DNA of 64,000 nucleotides from Amycolatopsis decaplanina DSM 44594 (lineage in GTDB: Bacteria > Actinomycetota > Actinomycetes > Mycobacteriales > Pseudonocardiaceae), in contig NZ_AOHO01000078.1 of assembly GCF_000342005.1 (NCBI RefSeq), positions 62,001 to 126,000 of the forward strand, read 5' to 3'. The position numbers and the translations under genes were made by a program. Below, in pieces: positions 8,748-17,217 of this stretch (position 1 is the stretch's first letter; each line of letters begins with the position of its first letter). The notes beneath the pieces are model-generated. The model saw nothing but the letters and a program-made list of their open reading frames with translations, was not told the origin of the DNA and made no database searches.

Positions 8748-8806
8748 AAGTACGTGAAGGCCCCCTTCATTGCGTCCAGCGCAATGAAGGGGGCCTTCAC
8801 GTACTT
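8748..8806. terminator. Long hairpin terminator between YceI and HIT gene
   Basis: 27-bp perfect stem with a 5-base loop (TCCAG); left arm starts AAGTACGTGAAGGCCCCCTT. It sits in the convergent gap and can terminate both genes. The stem shares the GAAGGCC/GGCCTTC core of the hairpins at 11525-11558 and 14665-14703. Confidence 0.8.
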
Positions 8807-8834
8807 CAAGACAGCGCCCAAGCGCGGCCCGGAG

Positions 8835-9371
8835 CTACCAGGCGCCGGCCAGCAACTGCCGCGTCTCCCCCAGCAACTGCGGCAGCACCTTCGTATGCCC
8901 GATCACCGGCATGAAGTTCGCGTCGCCGCCCCACCTCGGCACCACGTGCTGGTGCAGATGCGCGGCGATTCCCGCGCCGGCGATCACGCCTTGGTTCATC
9001 CCGATGTTGAACCCGTGCGCCGACGAAACCTCCCGGATCACCCGCATCGCGTGCTGGGTGAACTCCGCCACCTCGACGGTCTCTTCCGCCGTCAGATCCG
9101 TGTAGTCCGCGACATGGCGGTACGGGACGGCCATCAGATGACCGGGGTTGTACGGGTACAGGTTCAGCACCGCGTACACCGTCTTTCCGCGTGCGAGGAT
9201 CAGCGCGTCCTCGTCGCTCTTCTCGGGAAGGCGGCAGAACGGACAGCCCTCGTCGGGCTTCTTCGACCCCTGCACGTAGGCGAGCCGATGCGGGGTCCAC
9301 AGGCGCTGCAACGCGTCCGGGATCCCCACACCGTCCTGTCCGACGACTTCAGGGCCATCGGGGCCCGTCAC
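8835..9371 (-). CDS. HIT-family hydrolase (AP4A phosphorylase-like)
   Basis: 178 aa histidine-triad protein. The triad HxHxHxx is 'HLHQHVV' near residue 140, and the N-terminal 'CPFCRLP' half-site for zinc is present. Family members hydrolyse or phosphorolyse nucleotide phosphoramidates or diadenosine polyphosphates. Its ATG overlaps the thrS stop by 4 bp, so the two are co-translated. The thrS-HIT-pgsA order is conserved in actinobacteria, although here pgsA is separated by the YceI/MarR insertion and the terminator. Confidence 0.93.
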   Translation of the reverse strand: MTGPDGPEVVGQDGVGIPDALQRLWTPHRLAYVQGSKKPDEGCPFCRLPEKSDEDALILARGKTVYAVLNLYPYNPGHLMAVPYRHVADYTDLTAEETVEVAEFTQHAMRVIREVSSAHGFNIGMNQGVIAGAGIAAHLHQHVVPRWGGDANFMPVIGHTKVLPQLLGETRQLLAGAW

Positions 9372-11437
9372 CGGAGTACCGCCTCCAAGCCCGCCACGGT
9401 CGGCGAAGCGTTCTCGCGACGCTGGACCCAGCCGGCGATCGCCTCGACCGCGTCGGCCACCGGGACACCGTTGATCTGGCCGCCGTCACGGAACCGGAAC
9501 GACACCGCGCCCGCCTCGACGTCCTTCGCGCCCGCCAGGAGCATGAAGGGCACCTTCTGCGTGGTGTGGGTGCGGATCTTCTTCTGCATCCGGTCGTCGC
9601 CCGCGTCGACGTTGACCCGGATCCCCTTGGCCCGCAGCGCCTTCTCGACCCCGCGCAGGTGCTCGACCTGGTCCTCGGTGATCGGGATGCCGACCACCTG
9701 GACGGGTGAAAGCCACGCCGGGAACGCGCCCGCGTAGTGCTCGGTCAGCACACCGAAGAACCGCTCGATCGAGCCGAACAGCGCGCGGTGGATCATCACC
9801 GGACGCTGTCGGCTGCCATCGCCCGCGGTGTACTCCAGTTCGAACTTCTCGGGCAGCATGAAGTCCAGCTGGATGGTCGACATCTGCCAGGTGCGGCCCA
9901 GCGCGTCCTTCGCCTGCACGGAGATCTTAGGCCCGTAGAACGCGGCGCCACCGGGATCCGGCACCAGTTCCAGTCCGGAGTCCACGGCGGCGGTGCGCAG
10001 CACCTCGGTCGCCTCGGCCCAGACCTCTTCGGAGCCGATGTACTTCTCCTCGTTCCGAGTGGACAGTTCGAGGTAGAAGTCGTCGAGACCGTAGTCGCGC
10101 AACAGGTTCAGCACGAAGTCCAAAAGGGACTTCAGCTCGCCGGGGACCTGCTCCAGGGTGCAGAAGATGTGCGCGTCGTCCTGCGTCATGCCGCGCACGC
10201 GGGTCAGGCCGTGGATCACGCCGGACTTCTCGTAGCGGTACACGGAACCGAACTCGAACATCCGCAGCGGCAGTTCCCGGTAGGAACGCCCGCGCGAACG
10301 GAAGATCAGGTCGTGGAACGGGCAGTTCATCGGCTTGAGGTAGTAGTCCTGCCCTGGTTTGCGGACCGAACCGTCCTCGTTGTGCTCGGCGTCGAGGTGC
10401 ATCGCCGGGTACATGCCGTCGCGGTACCAGTCGAGGTGGCCGGAGGTCTCGAAGAGCGCGCCCTTGGTGATGTGCGGCGAGTAGACGAAGTCGTACCCGG
10501 CTTCGACGTGCCGCTGGCGCGAGTAGTTCTCCATCTCCTGCCGGATGATCCCGCCCTTGGGGTGGAACACCGGCAGCCCCGAGCCGATCTCGTCCGGGAA
10601 GGAGAACAGGTCCAGCTCGACACCGAGCTTGCGGTGGTCGCGCCGCTCGGCCTCGGCGAGCCGTTCCAGGTAGACGTCCTGTGCCTCGGCGGATTCCCAT
10701 GCGGTGCCGTAGATCCGCTGCAGCTGCGGGTTCTTGTCGTCACCGCGCCAGTACGCGGCGGCGACCCGGGTGAGCTTGAACGCCGGGATGAACTTGGTGG
10801 TCGGCACGTGCGGGCCGCGGCAGAGGTCGCTCCACACACGCTCCTTGGTGCGCGGGTCGAGGTTGTCGTAGATGGTCAGCTCGCCGCCGCCGACCTCCAT
10901 CACCTCACTGGTGTCCACTGTGGAGTCTTCGGACTTGATGTCGACCAGTTCGAGCTTGAACGGCTCGTCGGCCAGTTCCTTCTTCGCCTCGTCGACCGAG
11001 TCGAAGACGCGGCGGGAGAACTGCTGCGCACCCTTCACGATCTGCTTCATGCGCTTCTCGAGCGCCTGCAGGTCTTCCGGGGTGAACGGGGTGTCGACGG
11101 CGAAGTCGTAGTAGAAACCGTCCTTGACCGGCGGGCCGATACCGAGCTTCGCCTGCGGGAACTGCTGCTGCACGGCCTGGGCGAGCACGTGGGCGGCCGA
11201 GTGGCGGATGACGCTGCGGCCATCCTCGGTGTCGGCGGCGACGGCCTCGACCTCGACGTCGGATTCCGGCGCCCAGGCCAGATCACGAAGGTTGCCCTCG
11301 GCGTCGCGCACGACGACGATGGTGTCCGGCCCCTTGGTCGGCAGCCCGGCCTCGCGGACCGCGGAGCCCGCCGTAGTGCCCGCCGGTACCACCACGCGCG
11401 GGGCGGTTGCGGCTGCTACTGACGACGGCTGGGACAC
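9368..11437 (-). CDS. thrS: Threonyl-tRNA synthetase
   Basis: 689 aa class II synthetase. An N-terminal TGS-like domain precedes the editing domain ('RHSAAHVLAQAV' and 'CRGPHVPTT', with the zinc-binding/editing His and Cys), then the catalytic core with motif 2 'FRSRGRSYRELPLRMFEFGS', 'MNCPFHDLIF', motif 3 'RPVMIHRALFGSIERFFG' and the C-terminal anticodon-binding domain. Charges tRNA-Thr in the cytosol. The ATG at 11437 is preceded by a purine-rich stretch. First gene of the thrS-HIT pair. Confidence 0.98.
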   Translation of the reverse strand: MSQPSSVAAATAPRVVVPAGTTAGSAVREAGLPTKGPDTIVVVRDAEGNLRDLAWAPESDVEVEAVAADTEDGRSVIRHSAAHVLAQAVQQQFPQAKLGIGPPVKDGFYYDFAVDTPFTPEDLQALEKRMKQIVKGAQQFSRRVFDSVDEAKKELADEPFKLELVDIKSEDSTVDTSEVMEVGGGELTIYDNLDPRTKERVWSDLCRGPHVPTTKFIPAFKLTRVAAAYWRGDDKNPQLQRIYGTAWESAEAQDVYLERLAEAERRDHRKLGVELDLFSFPDEIGSGLPVFHPKGGIIRQEMENYSRQRHVEAGYDFVYSPHITKGALFETSGHLDWYRDGMYPAMHLDAEHNEDGSVRKPGQDYYLKPMNCPFHDLIFRSRGRSYRELPLRMFEFGSVYRYEKSGVIHGLTRVRGMTQDDAHIFCTLEQVPGELKSLLDFVLNLLRDYGLDDFYLELSTRNEEKYIGSEEVWAEATEVLRTAAVDSGLELVPDPGGAAFYGPKISVQAKDALGRTWQMSTIQLDFMLPEKFELEYTAGDGSRQRPVMIHRALFGSIERFFGVLTEHYAGAFPAWLSPVQVVGIPITEDQVEHLRGVEKALRAKGIRVNVDAGDDRMQKKIRTHTTQKVPFMLLAGAKDVEAGAVSFRFRDGGQINGVPVADAVEAIAGWVQRRENASPTVAGLEAVLR

Positions 11438-11524
11438 GATGGACTCCTCGCGGTGGAAGTGGATGGTTCCCGTGATGTTAGTCGTCAGGTGCGGCGCGGC
11501 TCACGCGCATTACCCCTAACACCA

Positions 11525-11558
11525 CGAAGGCCTCCTTCCCATCGGAAGAAGGCCTTCG
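11525..11558. terminator. Hairpin terminator downstream of the nitroreductase gene
   Basis: 15-bp stem with one mismatch and a 4-base loop (left arm CGAAGGCCTCCTTCC, right arm GGAAGAAGGCCTTCG). It begins 18 bases after the nitroreductase stop in the direction of transcription and insulates thrS. Confidence 0.75.
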
Positions 11559-11575
11559 CGTATCGAGGAACGAGG

Positions 11576-12190
11576 TCAGACGGTCTCGACGACCTCGTCG
11601 AAGTCCAGCCGCGGCAGGCGGTCGTACCAGGGGTTCTCGCCCGGCTTGCCGACGTTGATCACGACGAGGGACTTCCACGGCTTGTCCGCGAAGAACTCCT
11701 TGTCGATGCCTTCGGCGTCGAAGCCGGTCATCGGGCCGGCGGCCAGCCCGGCGGCGCGGACGCCGATGATGAAGTAGCCGACCTGCAGCAGCGCGTTGAG
11801 CTTGGCGGTCTCGACGCGGCCCGCCTCGTCGGCGAACAGGTCCTTGGCGCCCGGGAAGTGCGGGAACGTGCGCGGCAGGTTCTCGTGGAACTCGGTGTCG
11901 GCGGCCAGCACGACGGTCACCGGCGCGGCCTCGGTCTTGGCGCGGTTGCCCTCGGACATCAGCGGGGCGAGACGCTTCTTGCCCTCTTCGGTGCGGATCA
12001 CCAGCGCGCGAAGCGGCTGGTTGTTCATCGACGTCGGGGCCCATTTGACCAGCTCGTAGATCGCGCGGATCTGCTCGTCGGTCACCGGCTCGTCGCTGAA
12101 GCTGTTCGCGGTGCGGGCCTCGCGGAACAACAGGTCCTGAACGTCCTGCGGGAGGTTCAAGGCTTCGGTCGGCTCAACGCTGGTGGTCAT
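11576..12190 (-). CDS. Nitroreductase family protein, RutE/HadB-like (malonic semialdehyde reductase type)
   Basis: 204 aa FMN-dependent oxidoreductase. 'LFREARTANSFSDEPV' and 'VKWAPTSMNNQPLRALVI' form the FMN-binding N-terminal part, and 'QVGYFIIGVRAAGLAAGPMT' plus 'VVINVGKPG' the conserved core of the RutE branch. The likely reaction is NAD(P)H-dependent reduction of a small aldehyde or an electrophile; the substrate is not certain. The ATG at 12190 has GGAAG upstream. A near-perfect copy of the MarR operator seen at 8.1 kb lies 46 bases upstream of the start, suggesting shared or similar control. Confidence 0.9.
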   Translation of the reverse strand: MTTSVEPTEALNLPQDVQDLLFREARTANSFSDEPVTDEQIRAIYELVKWAPTSMNNQPLRALVIRTEEGKKRLAPLMSEGNRAKTEAAPVTVVLAADTEFHENLPRTFPHFPGAKDLFADEAGRVETAKLNALLQVGYFIIGVRAAGLAAGPMTGFDAEGIDKEFFADKPWKSLVVINVGKPGENPWYDRLPRLDFDEVVETV

Positions 12191-12235
12191 GGGTGGATCT
12201 TCCTTCCGTACGCGTCCTTGTACTCGCCTCAACCT

Positions 12236-12251
12236 AGTTGAGCGCTGAACT
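12236..12251. promoter_or_regulatory. MarR-operator-like palindrome upstream of the nitroreductase gene
   Basis: AGTTGAGCGCTGAACT is palindromic in seven of eight base pairs and shares the TTGAGCGCT core with the twin operators at 8096-8148. Confidence 0.55.
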
Positions 12252-12299
12252 ATTTCTCGCTCAACTACCTCTGAGTGTGGGTCCGGTCACAGGAAGGCG

Positions 12300-13826
12300 T
12301 CAGTAGGCACCCCGTCCCTGCACCACGGCACGGAAGGTCTTCCAGAGGATCACCAGATCGAGGGCGAGGGACCAGTCCTCGACGTAGCGCAGATCGAGGC
12401 GGATGCTCTCGGCCCAGCTGAGGTCACTGCGCCCGCTGACCTGCCAGAGGCCGGTCAGCCCCGGCTTGACCAGGAGACGGCGGCGCGCGTCGGGGGCGTA
12501 CTTCACGGTCTCTTCGGGCAGCGGCGGACGGGGGCCGACGAGAGACATCCGCCCGCTCACGACGTTGAGCAACTGCGGCAGTTCGTCGAGCGAGTACCGG
12601 CGAAGCAGGCCGCCGACCCGGGTGACCCGAGGGTCGTTGCGCATCTTGAACAGCGGGCCCGCGCCTTCGTTGTCCGCCTGGAGATCCTGCTTGAGCTTGT
12701 CCGCGTTCGTGACCATCGTGCGGAACTTCAGCATCGTGAAGGTGTGACCGTCACGGCCGACGCGACGCTGCCGGTAGATCACCGGGCCGCGGTCGTCGAG
12801 CTTGATCGCGACAGCGATCGCCAGCAGCAGCGGCGAAAAGAGGGTGAGGAGCAGAGCGGAACCGAACCGGTCGAGCGCTTCCTTGACCAGGCGGCGGCCG
12901 CCGGTGAACATCGGCGCGGTGACCCGCAGCAGCGGCATGCCGAGCACACCGGAGACGTTCAGCCGGGGACCGGCGACCTCCATCAGCATCGGCGCGACCA
13001 CCATCTCGGCCGAGGTTCCTTCGAGGTCCCAAGCGAGCCGCTGGAGGCGTTTCGGGTTCCAGTGCTGATCGGCGGTCACGGCGACGACCCGGTAGCCACC
13101 GCGGCGGACGTGGCCCGCGAGGTCGTCGAGCTTCCCGACGATCGGGACGCCTTCCACCTCACCGCTCCCCCGTTCCGCGCCCGCACCGGAATATGTGCAG
13201 ACGGCTTCCACCCGCCAGCCGACATGGGGATCCGCCTTGGTGCGGGCGATCAGGTCGGCGACCGTGTCGGGACTTCCCGCCGCGAGCACCGGCAGCAGGC
13301 ACTCGCCGAACCGTCTGCGCCGGTGCAGCACCTGTCTCAGCGCGTACCGCTGCAGGAACATGAAGACCGAGATCATCGGGACGACGATGAAAACCCACGG
13401 TTGCACGGCGAGCGCACCGAAGAGCAGACCGCCCAGCGCGACGAGAACGGCGGTGGCCACCAGGCCACGCCCCAGCGTCCGATACTCCTCCGCACCCTCG
13501 CCCAGCACGCGCGGGCTCCAGGCACGGCAGACCGACAACCCGAACAGGAAGGCGGCCGCGGTACCGAGCGCGTGCATGTCGTGCGGATCGGATCGATCGA
13601 TCAAGAAGGCGCTCATCATGATGAGCGCGAACGCGGTGAAAACGTCACTACCGATGACCCATGCGCGGTAGCGCGATTCCCAAGCCGCGTAAGGCGGCCG
13701 CGCCGACGTGGTGTCGATCGTGGGGACATCGCCCGCCCCCCTTTGCGGGGGAAGCGGGATCGACTGAAGGTCGATGTACTGCGGCGTCCCGTTGACGGTG
13801 GACGACGGCCGCACCGACTCTTCCAT
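12300..13826 (-). CDS. Polyprenyl-phosphate sugar-1-phosphate transferase (WbaP/CpsE type)
   Basis: 508 aa initiating glycosyltransferase for exopolysaccharide or surface glycan. The N-terminal half has several transmembrane helices ('VFTAFALIMMSAFLIDR', 'LVATAVLVALGGLLFGALAV', 'WVFIVVPMISVFMFL') and a CoA-binding-like Rossmann middle region. The C-terminal bacterial sugar transferase domain is complete: 'KLDDRGPVIYRQRRVGRDG', 'KFRTM', 'RYSLDELPQLLNVV', 'SLVGPRPPLPEE', 'KPGLTGLWQVSGRS'. It would transfer a sugar-1-phosphate to undecaprenyl phosphate at the inner membrane. The ATG at 13826 is chosen over an upstream ATG because GGGAGG lies at the correct distance. It stands alone, with no other glycan genes adjacent. 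Confidence 0.94.
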   Translation of the reverse strand: MEESVRPSSTVNGTPQYIDLQSIPLPPQRGAGDVPTIDTTSARPPYAAWESRYRAWVIGSDVFTAFALIMMSAFLIDRSDPHDMHALGTAAAFLFGLSVCRAWSPRVLGEGAEEYRTLGRGLVATAVLVALGGLLFGALAVQPWVFIVVPMISVFMFLQRYALRQVLHRRRRFGECLLPVLAAGSPDTVADLIARTKADPHVGWRVEAVCTYSGAGAERGSGEVEGVPIVGKLDDLAGHVRRGGYRVVAVTADQHWNPKRLQRLAWDLEGTSAEMVVAPMLMEVAGPRLNVSGVLGMPLLRVTAPMFTGGRRLVKEALDRFGSALLLTLFSPLLLAIAVAIKLDDRGPVIYRQRRVGRDGHTFTMLKFRTMVTNADKLKQDLQADNEGAGPLFKMRNDPRVTRVGGLLRRYSLDELPQLLNVVSGRMSLVGPRPPLPEETVKYAPDARRRLLVKPGLTGLWQVSGRSDLSWAESIRLDLRYVEDWSLALDLVILWKTFRAVVQGRGAY

Positions 13827-14664
13827 CAGACCTCCCGGAGTGGGGATTCCCGAACGCCAGATCAACACGCTGAGTAAATGAGAGCGATCTCGAAGAGTGA
13901 TCGATTCTCAAGGTCTCTCAGCGGCCGATGGGGCGACACACGCCAAGGTATCGGCCACTCTCCTGCCATCGTTACAAGGATTTCCAGCCACAGCCTTGGC
14001 CGGCATCCGGCAAATGAATCCCATGTTGATAACAAGATGATGACGATGCGTAATAGACCGTATCCGCCGAACAACTACTCAAAGTAGTCACGAATTCCCG
14101 GCCTTCCCGACCACTCGGAGCACCGCGCCCCCGTTCGGCCGAACAGCCGAAAACTCCACAGTGGACGGTCCGCGCGAGTCGATCCCCGGCCGGTCCACTG
14201 TGGATTTCACGGCTTCGCCGGGCCGCGGCGCGGCGGGCGCGCCCACCGCGAGCCGATCTACCTTGTCAATCGGTCACGGGAGTGGCGTTTCGTCACATCA
14301 CGTCAGCGTCACGGCGACCCCGCCACCGGAGCCGGACGGGTGAGCCGTCCCGACCACCTCCACATGGTCTGAACCTTTCGCGGGACGGTTCGTGCCGAGG
14401 ATCACAAAGAAGTCTCGATGATCGATTCATGCGACATTTTCGCGGCGCGACGCGACGTCTCCGATGAATGTCCACACCGGCCGGAACGACACGCTTCGAG
14501 GAACAAGGATCCGGCGGCGCCCCGCGGCCGCCACCGAGCCCGGTGGACCCGGCCGCGCCGGGCGCGCCACCCGCGACGGCAGAAGTGCCGCCCCCACATA
14601 ACCCGCGTCCGACCTGGGGATCGAATGCTGCCGGACGGCTCATCGCCGAGGGCGCCCCGAGAAT
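13827..14664. other. Long intergenic region upstream of the sugar transferase gene
   Basis: About 840 bases with no convincing gene. The part at roughly 13880-14100 is noticeably less GC-rich than its surroundings and probably holds the sugar transferase promoter. The only clear structure is the inverted repeat at 14155-14204. Confidence 0.5.
14155..14204. repeat. Inverted repeat with 12-bp arms
   Basis: TCCACAGTGGAC and GTCCACTGTGGA are separated by 26 bases. Each arm contains TCCACWGTGGA, itself a near-palindrome that recurs elsewhere in the window. Confidence 0.6.
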
Positions 14665-14703
14665 GAATGAAGGCCCTGGACCACTGGTCCAGGGCCTTCA
14701 TTC
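14665..14703. terminator. 39-bp palindromic hairpin after tRNA-Val(CAC)
   Basis: Perfect 19-bp arms around a single central base (left arm GAATGAAGGCCCTGGACCA). It begins 3 bases beyond the 3' end of the minus-strand tRNA gene and is a likely terminator for it. Confidence 0.75.
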
Positions 14704-14705
14704 GG

Positions 14706-14777
14706 TGGGCGATACTGGGATCGAACCAGTGACCTCTTCGGTGTGAACGAAGCGCTCTCCCGCTGAGCTAATCGCCC
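14706..14777 (-). tRNA. tRNA-Val (anticodon CAC)
   Basis: Cloverleaf reads cleanly: acceptor GGGCGAT/ATCGCCC, D arm GCTC/GAGC, anticodon stem CTTCG/CGAAG with loop TTCACAC, T arm ACTGG-TTCGATC-CCAGT. CCA is not encoded. The 3' half is nearly identical to that of the tRNA-Val(GAC) at 15907. Confidence 0.96.
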
Positions 14778-15175
14778 GCTCGCGGTGTCCGCCGACTCTA
14801 CCCCACGACTTTAGAGGGCCTGCAAACGGGTGGTTCCCTCCGACCACACTCCGCTCACCAGCAAATACGGAGCGAACAACCACGAGCTAGCCGGGGTTGT
14901 CACGACCGGGGGGCGCCCGTGACGCGTTTCGACATTCATGCGACGGTGCTATCGCGCGACGACTAAACCGCGCAGTATGTACATGTGGACTGCCTGCAGG
15001 GCGCATGTAGGGCTGCGCGTCGCGCGGGTGATGATGGGGTGACGGAGCATGCCCCGGGGTCCGATGACCCCGTCCGGGTGATCTGCGGCAAAACCGCGTT
15101 CCGATCAGCCGGCCGATGCGTCACATCATCGCCACTCGGTTCGACCGGGCCGGGAAGGAGACGAAGGGTAGGACG
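14778..15175. other. Intergenic region upstream of ssgB
   Basis: About 400 bases with no gene. The end nearest ssgB probably holds its promoter and leader; no defined motif is recognised. Confidence 0.5.
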
Positions 15176-15601
15176 ATGCGCAACGATCACGTGACGCTCC
15201 GCTCGACGGCGGTGTTCGACCTCCTGGCACCGCGGACCCCCGCGGTTCCGGTCAAGGTGGAACTGCGATACGACACACGCGACCCGTACGCGGTCGTGGC
15301 CGCCTTCCGCACCGGCCGCGCCGGCTGGGTCGAGTGGGTTTACGCGCGCGATCTCCTCGCGGACGGCCTCCTGGCCGACGCGGGCGATGGCGACGTACGC
15401 ATCCGCCCCTCCGTCGAAGACCCCGAGTCCGTTCTCATCGAACTGAACTCGCCGTCCGGGCACGCCATGTTCGAGGCGTCCGCTCAGGAGCTGGCCGACT
15501 TCCTCGACCGGACCTACGACGTCGTACTGCCGGGCAACGAGCACCTGTGGGTCGACGTCGACGACGCCCTGACCCACCTGATCCCCAACGATCTGGCCTG
15601 A
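15176..15601 (+). CDS. ssgB: SsgB-like sporulation and cell-division regulator
   Basis: 141 aa SsgA-like protein (SALP), typical length. 'VPVKVELRYDTRDPYAVVAA' and 'WVEWVYARDLLADGL' near the N terminus and the 'FLDRTYDVVLPGNEH' C-terminal part fit the SsgB branch, the ancestral SALP present in morphologically complex actinomycetes. SsgB recruits FtsZ to division sites in Streptomyces; in non-sporulating relatives it has a septation-related role. The ATG at 15176 (MRNDHVTLRS) follows GGTAGGA; an upstream ATG would add 20 unsupported residues. It is immediately upstream of a tRNA cluster. Confidence 0.9.
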   Translation: MRNDHVTLRSTAVFDLLAPRTPAVPVKVELRYDTRDPYAVVAAFRTGRAGWVEWVYARDLLADGLLADAGDGDVRIRPSVEDPESVLIELNSPSGHAMFEASAQELADFLDRTYDVVLPGNEHLWVDVDDALTHLIPNDLA

Positions 15602-15736
15602 TGACGGCCTTGCGAACAGCAAGTGGCACCCCGGTTGCAGGACCGTTTTCCGGATCGGATAGTGTTCACACACACCACGGCGACGGGGTGAGGGAAAGAA
15701 CCGCGAGTTTCTGACCTCCACCCGAACCGAGGATGT

Positions 15737-15809
15737 GCGGATGTAGCGCAGCTGGTAGCGCATCACCTTGCCAAGGTGAGGGTCGCGGGTTCGAATCCCG
15801 TCATCCGCT
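15737..15809 (+). tRNA. tRNA-Gly (anticodon GCC)
   Basis: Acceptor GCGGATG/CATCCGC, anticodon loop in CACCTTGCCAAGGTG, T arm GCGGG-TTCGAAT-CCCGT, discriminator T. No CCA encoded. Confidence 0.96.
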
Positions 15810-15834
15810 CGGAAGGCCCTCTCGGGCCTGACAC

Positions 15835-15905
15835 GGTGGAGTGGCCGAGAGGCGAGGCAACGGCCTGCAAAGCCGTGTACACGGGTTCGAATCCCGTCTC
15901 CACCT
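15835..15905 (+). tRNA. tRNA-Cys (anticodon GCA)
   Basis: Acceptor GGTGGAG/CTCCACC, anticodon stem CGGCC-TGCAAAG region giving GCA, T arm ACGGG-TTCGAAT-CCCGT. It follows tRNA-Gly after 25 bases and precedes tRNA-Val by one base, the usual actinobacterial Gly-Cys-Val cluster. Confidence 0.95.
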
Positions 15906-15906
15906 C

Positions 15907-15981
15907 GCGCGATTAGCTCAGCGGGAGAGCGCTTCCCTGACACGGAAGAGGTCACTGGTTCAATCCCAGTATCGCGCACCA
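15907..15981 (+). tRNA. tRNA-Val (anticodon GAC), presumed integration site
   Basis: Acceptor GCGCGAT/ATCGCGC, anticodon stem CTTCC/GGAAG with loop CTGACAC, T arm ACTGG-TTCAATC-CCAGT, discriminator A and an encoded CCA. A truncated tyrosine integrase ends 15 bases downstream in the opposite orientation, the standard arrangement for an element that integrated into the tRNA 3' end. The other attachment copy was not found in the window. Confidence 0.95.
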
Positions 15982-15995
15982 TCTGTTTTCGCAGG

Positions 15996-16814
15996 TCAGA
16001 AGCCCTGTCCCTCCTCAGAGGGGCGGGGCTTCAGTCGTTCAATGGCGATAGCCTTCGGGGCCGTCTCCAACTGCCCATCACGGAACGTGGCGTGGAGGCG
16101 CGGGAACCACTCCCCCAGCTTCGTCCGCTCACTCGGGGTGAGCGCGACCAGCGAGCCGATCCACCGGGTCTCGAGCGCTTGCAAGATCTGACGGCGCATC
16201 AACGGAGTCACGTGGTCGTAGACCTTCGCGATGCCCTTCATCTTCTGACCGAGCCGGGCTCTGCGGGCGACCTCGGGGATGCCGTCCTCGGCCAGCCAGG
16301 TGCTGTGGCTGTGCCGCCCTTCGTGGGAGGTGAACGTCGGCAGGATCGGCTGCACCACTTCCGCAGACCGCGTGTGTTCAGCGTCACTGCCATCCCAGAC
16401 CGGACGCCAGTAGCGGTTGCGGAAGTTCGACCGCCGCAGCGGTGCGCCTTCCGCGCTGCAGAGCACGAACGGGAAGTTGTGGCTGTCGATCAGCTCTACG
16501 TAGAAGACCGCGATACTCGGTGGCAATTCCACGCTCCGCGTGCCCGCCGGAGTCTTGGTCCGGCCCTTCTTCGCGCGGCCACCCTGTCGTCGCGGTGTCA
16601 CCGGACGGGTCGGCCGCGGCCCGAGATCAGCGAGCCGTGACGTGTCGATCTGACGGCCACCCTTAAACAGGCGTCCGCCGATCTCCTTCAAGGGCTCGCG
16701 GATCTGGATCGCGAGCGCCTCGGTGTCGTACTCGTGGCGTTGCTGACCGACCAACTCTCCCGACCGGGAATCGGTGTAGAAGTCGAGCAACCCGCGAGCG
16801 AACCCCGCGAGGCC
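15996..16814 (-). pseudogene. Tyrosine integrase, 5'-truncated
   Basis: About 270 residues of the C-terminal part of a phage/AICE-type tyrosine recombinase. The H-x-x-R-H box ('HEGRHSHSTWLAEDG'), 'VARRARLGQKMKGIAKVYDH' (with the catalytic Tyr in VYDHV) and 'TPAGTRSVELPPS' are present. The N-terminal arm-binding and core-binding domains and the first catalytic Arg region are incomplete or absent, because an IS701-type fragment replaces the 5' end at about 16815. It is probably non-functional. Its placement beside tRNA-Val marks the left end of an integrated element. Confidence 0.8.
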
Positions 16815-17122
16815 TAGTACTCCAGCTGTAGATCGTGATGGTGCTGGGTGGCCCGGTGGGATGGGTGCGGCCACCACGGTGATCATGGGTGTTTGTGAGG
16901 ACAACTCAAGATCATGTGGTGGCCGCGGCTGTCAGCGTAGACGTTGTGCGGTGGCAGGCGTTGCTAGGTGAGGGTTTAGGTCGTGTCGCGGGCCGGTTCG
17001 CGCGGGTGGAGCCGCGTCGGCGGGCGGGTCGGTTCGTGGCGGGTCTGTTGTCGGGGCTGTCGCGGGTGAATTGCTGGACGATCGCCGAGCGGGTCGGGGA
17101 CCGGACCCCGGACGAGGTACGA
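16815..17122 (+). mobile_element. IS701-family transposase fragment
   Basis: In plus frame, 'VVAAAVSVDVVRWQALLGEG' then 'RVAGRFARVEPRRRAGRFVA', 'GLLSGL' and 'NCWTIAERVGDRTPDE' match the N terminus of IS701-type transposases; the match stops at TPDE, where the family continues with a helix rich in Gln and Leu. The left boundary is placed at CTAGTACTCCAGCTGTAGAT, which looks like an IS end abutting integrase sequence. The catalytic DDE region is absent. Boundaries are approximate. Confidence 0.65.
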
Positions 17123-17217
17123 GCAGCTTCCACCCAGGCTGACAAGCGCCCTGACCTGCAGATTTCCGCTACTGTAGAGCTGCCACGTCGCGGCCGCCGC
17201 CGCATGGGAGGCCTCGC

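Noticed and set aside
13862..14074. Minus-strand frame of 70 codons upstream of the sugar transferase gene
   Set aside because: Low-complexity translation, no ribosome-binding site and no similarity that I recognise. It lies in the presumed promoter region.
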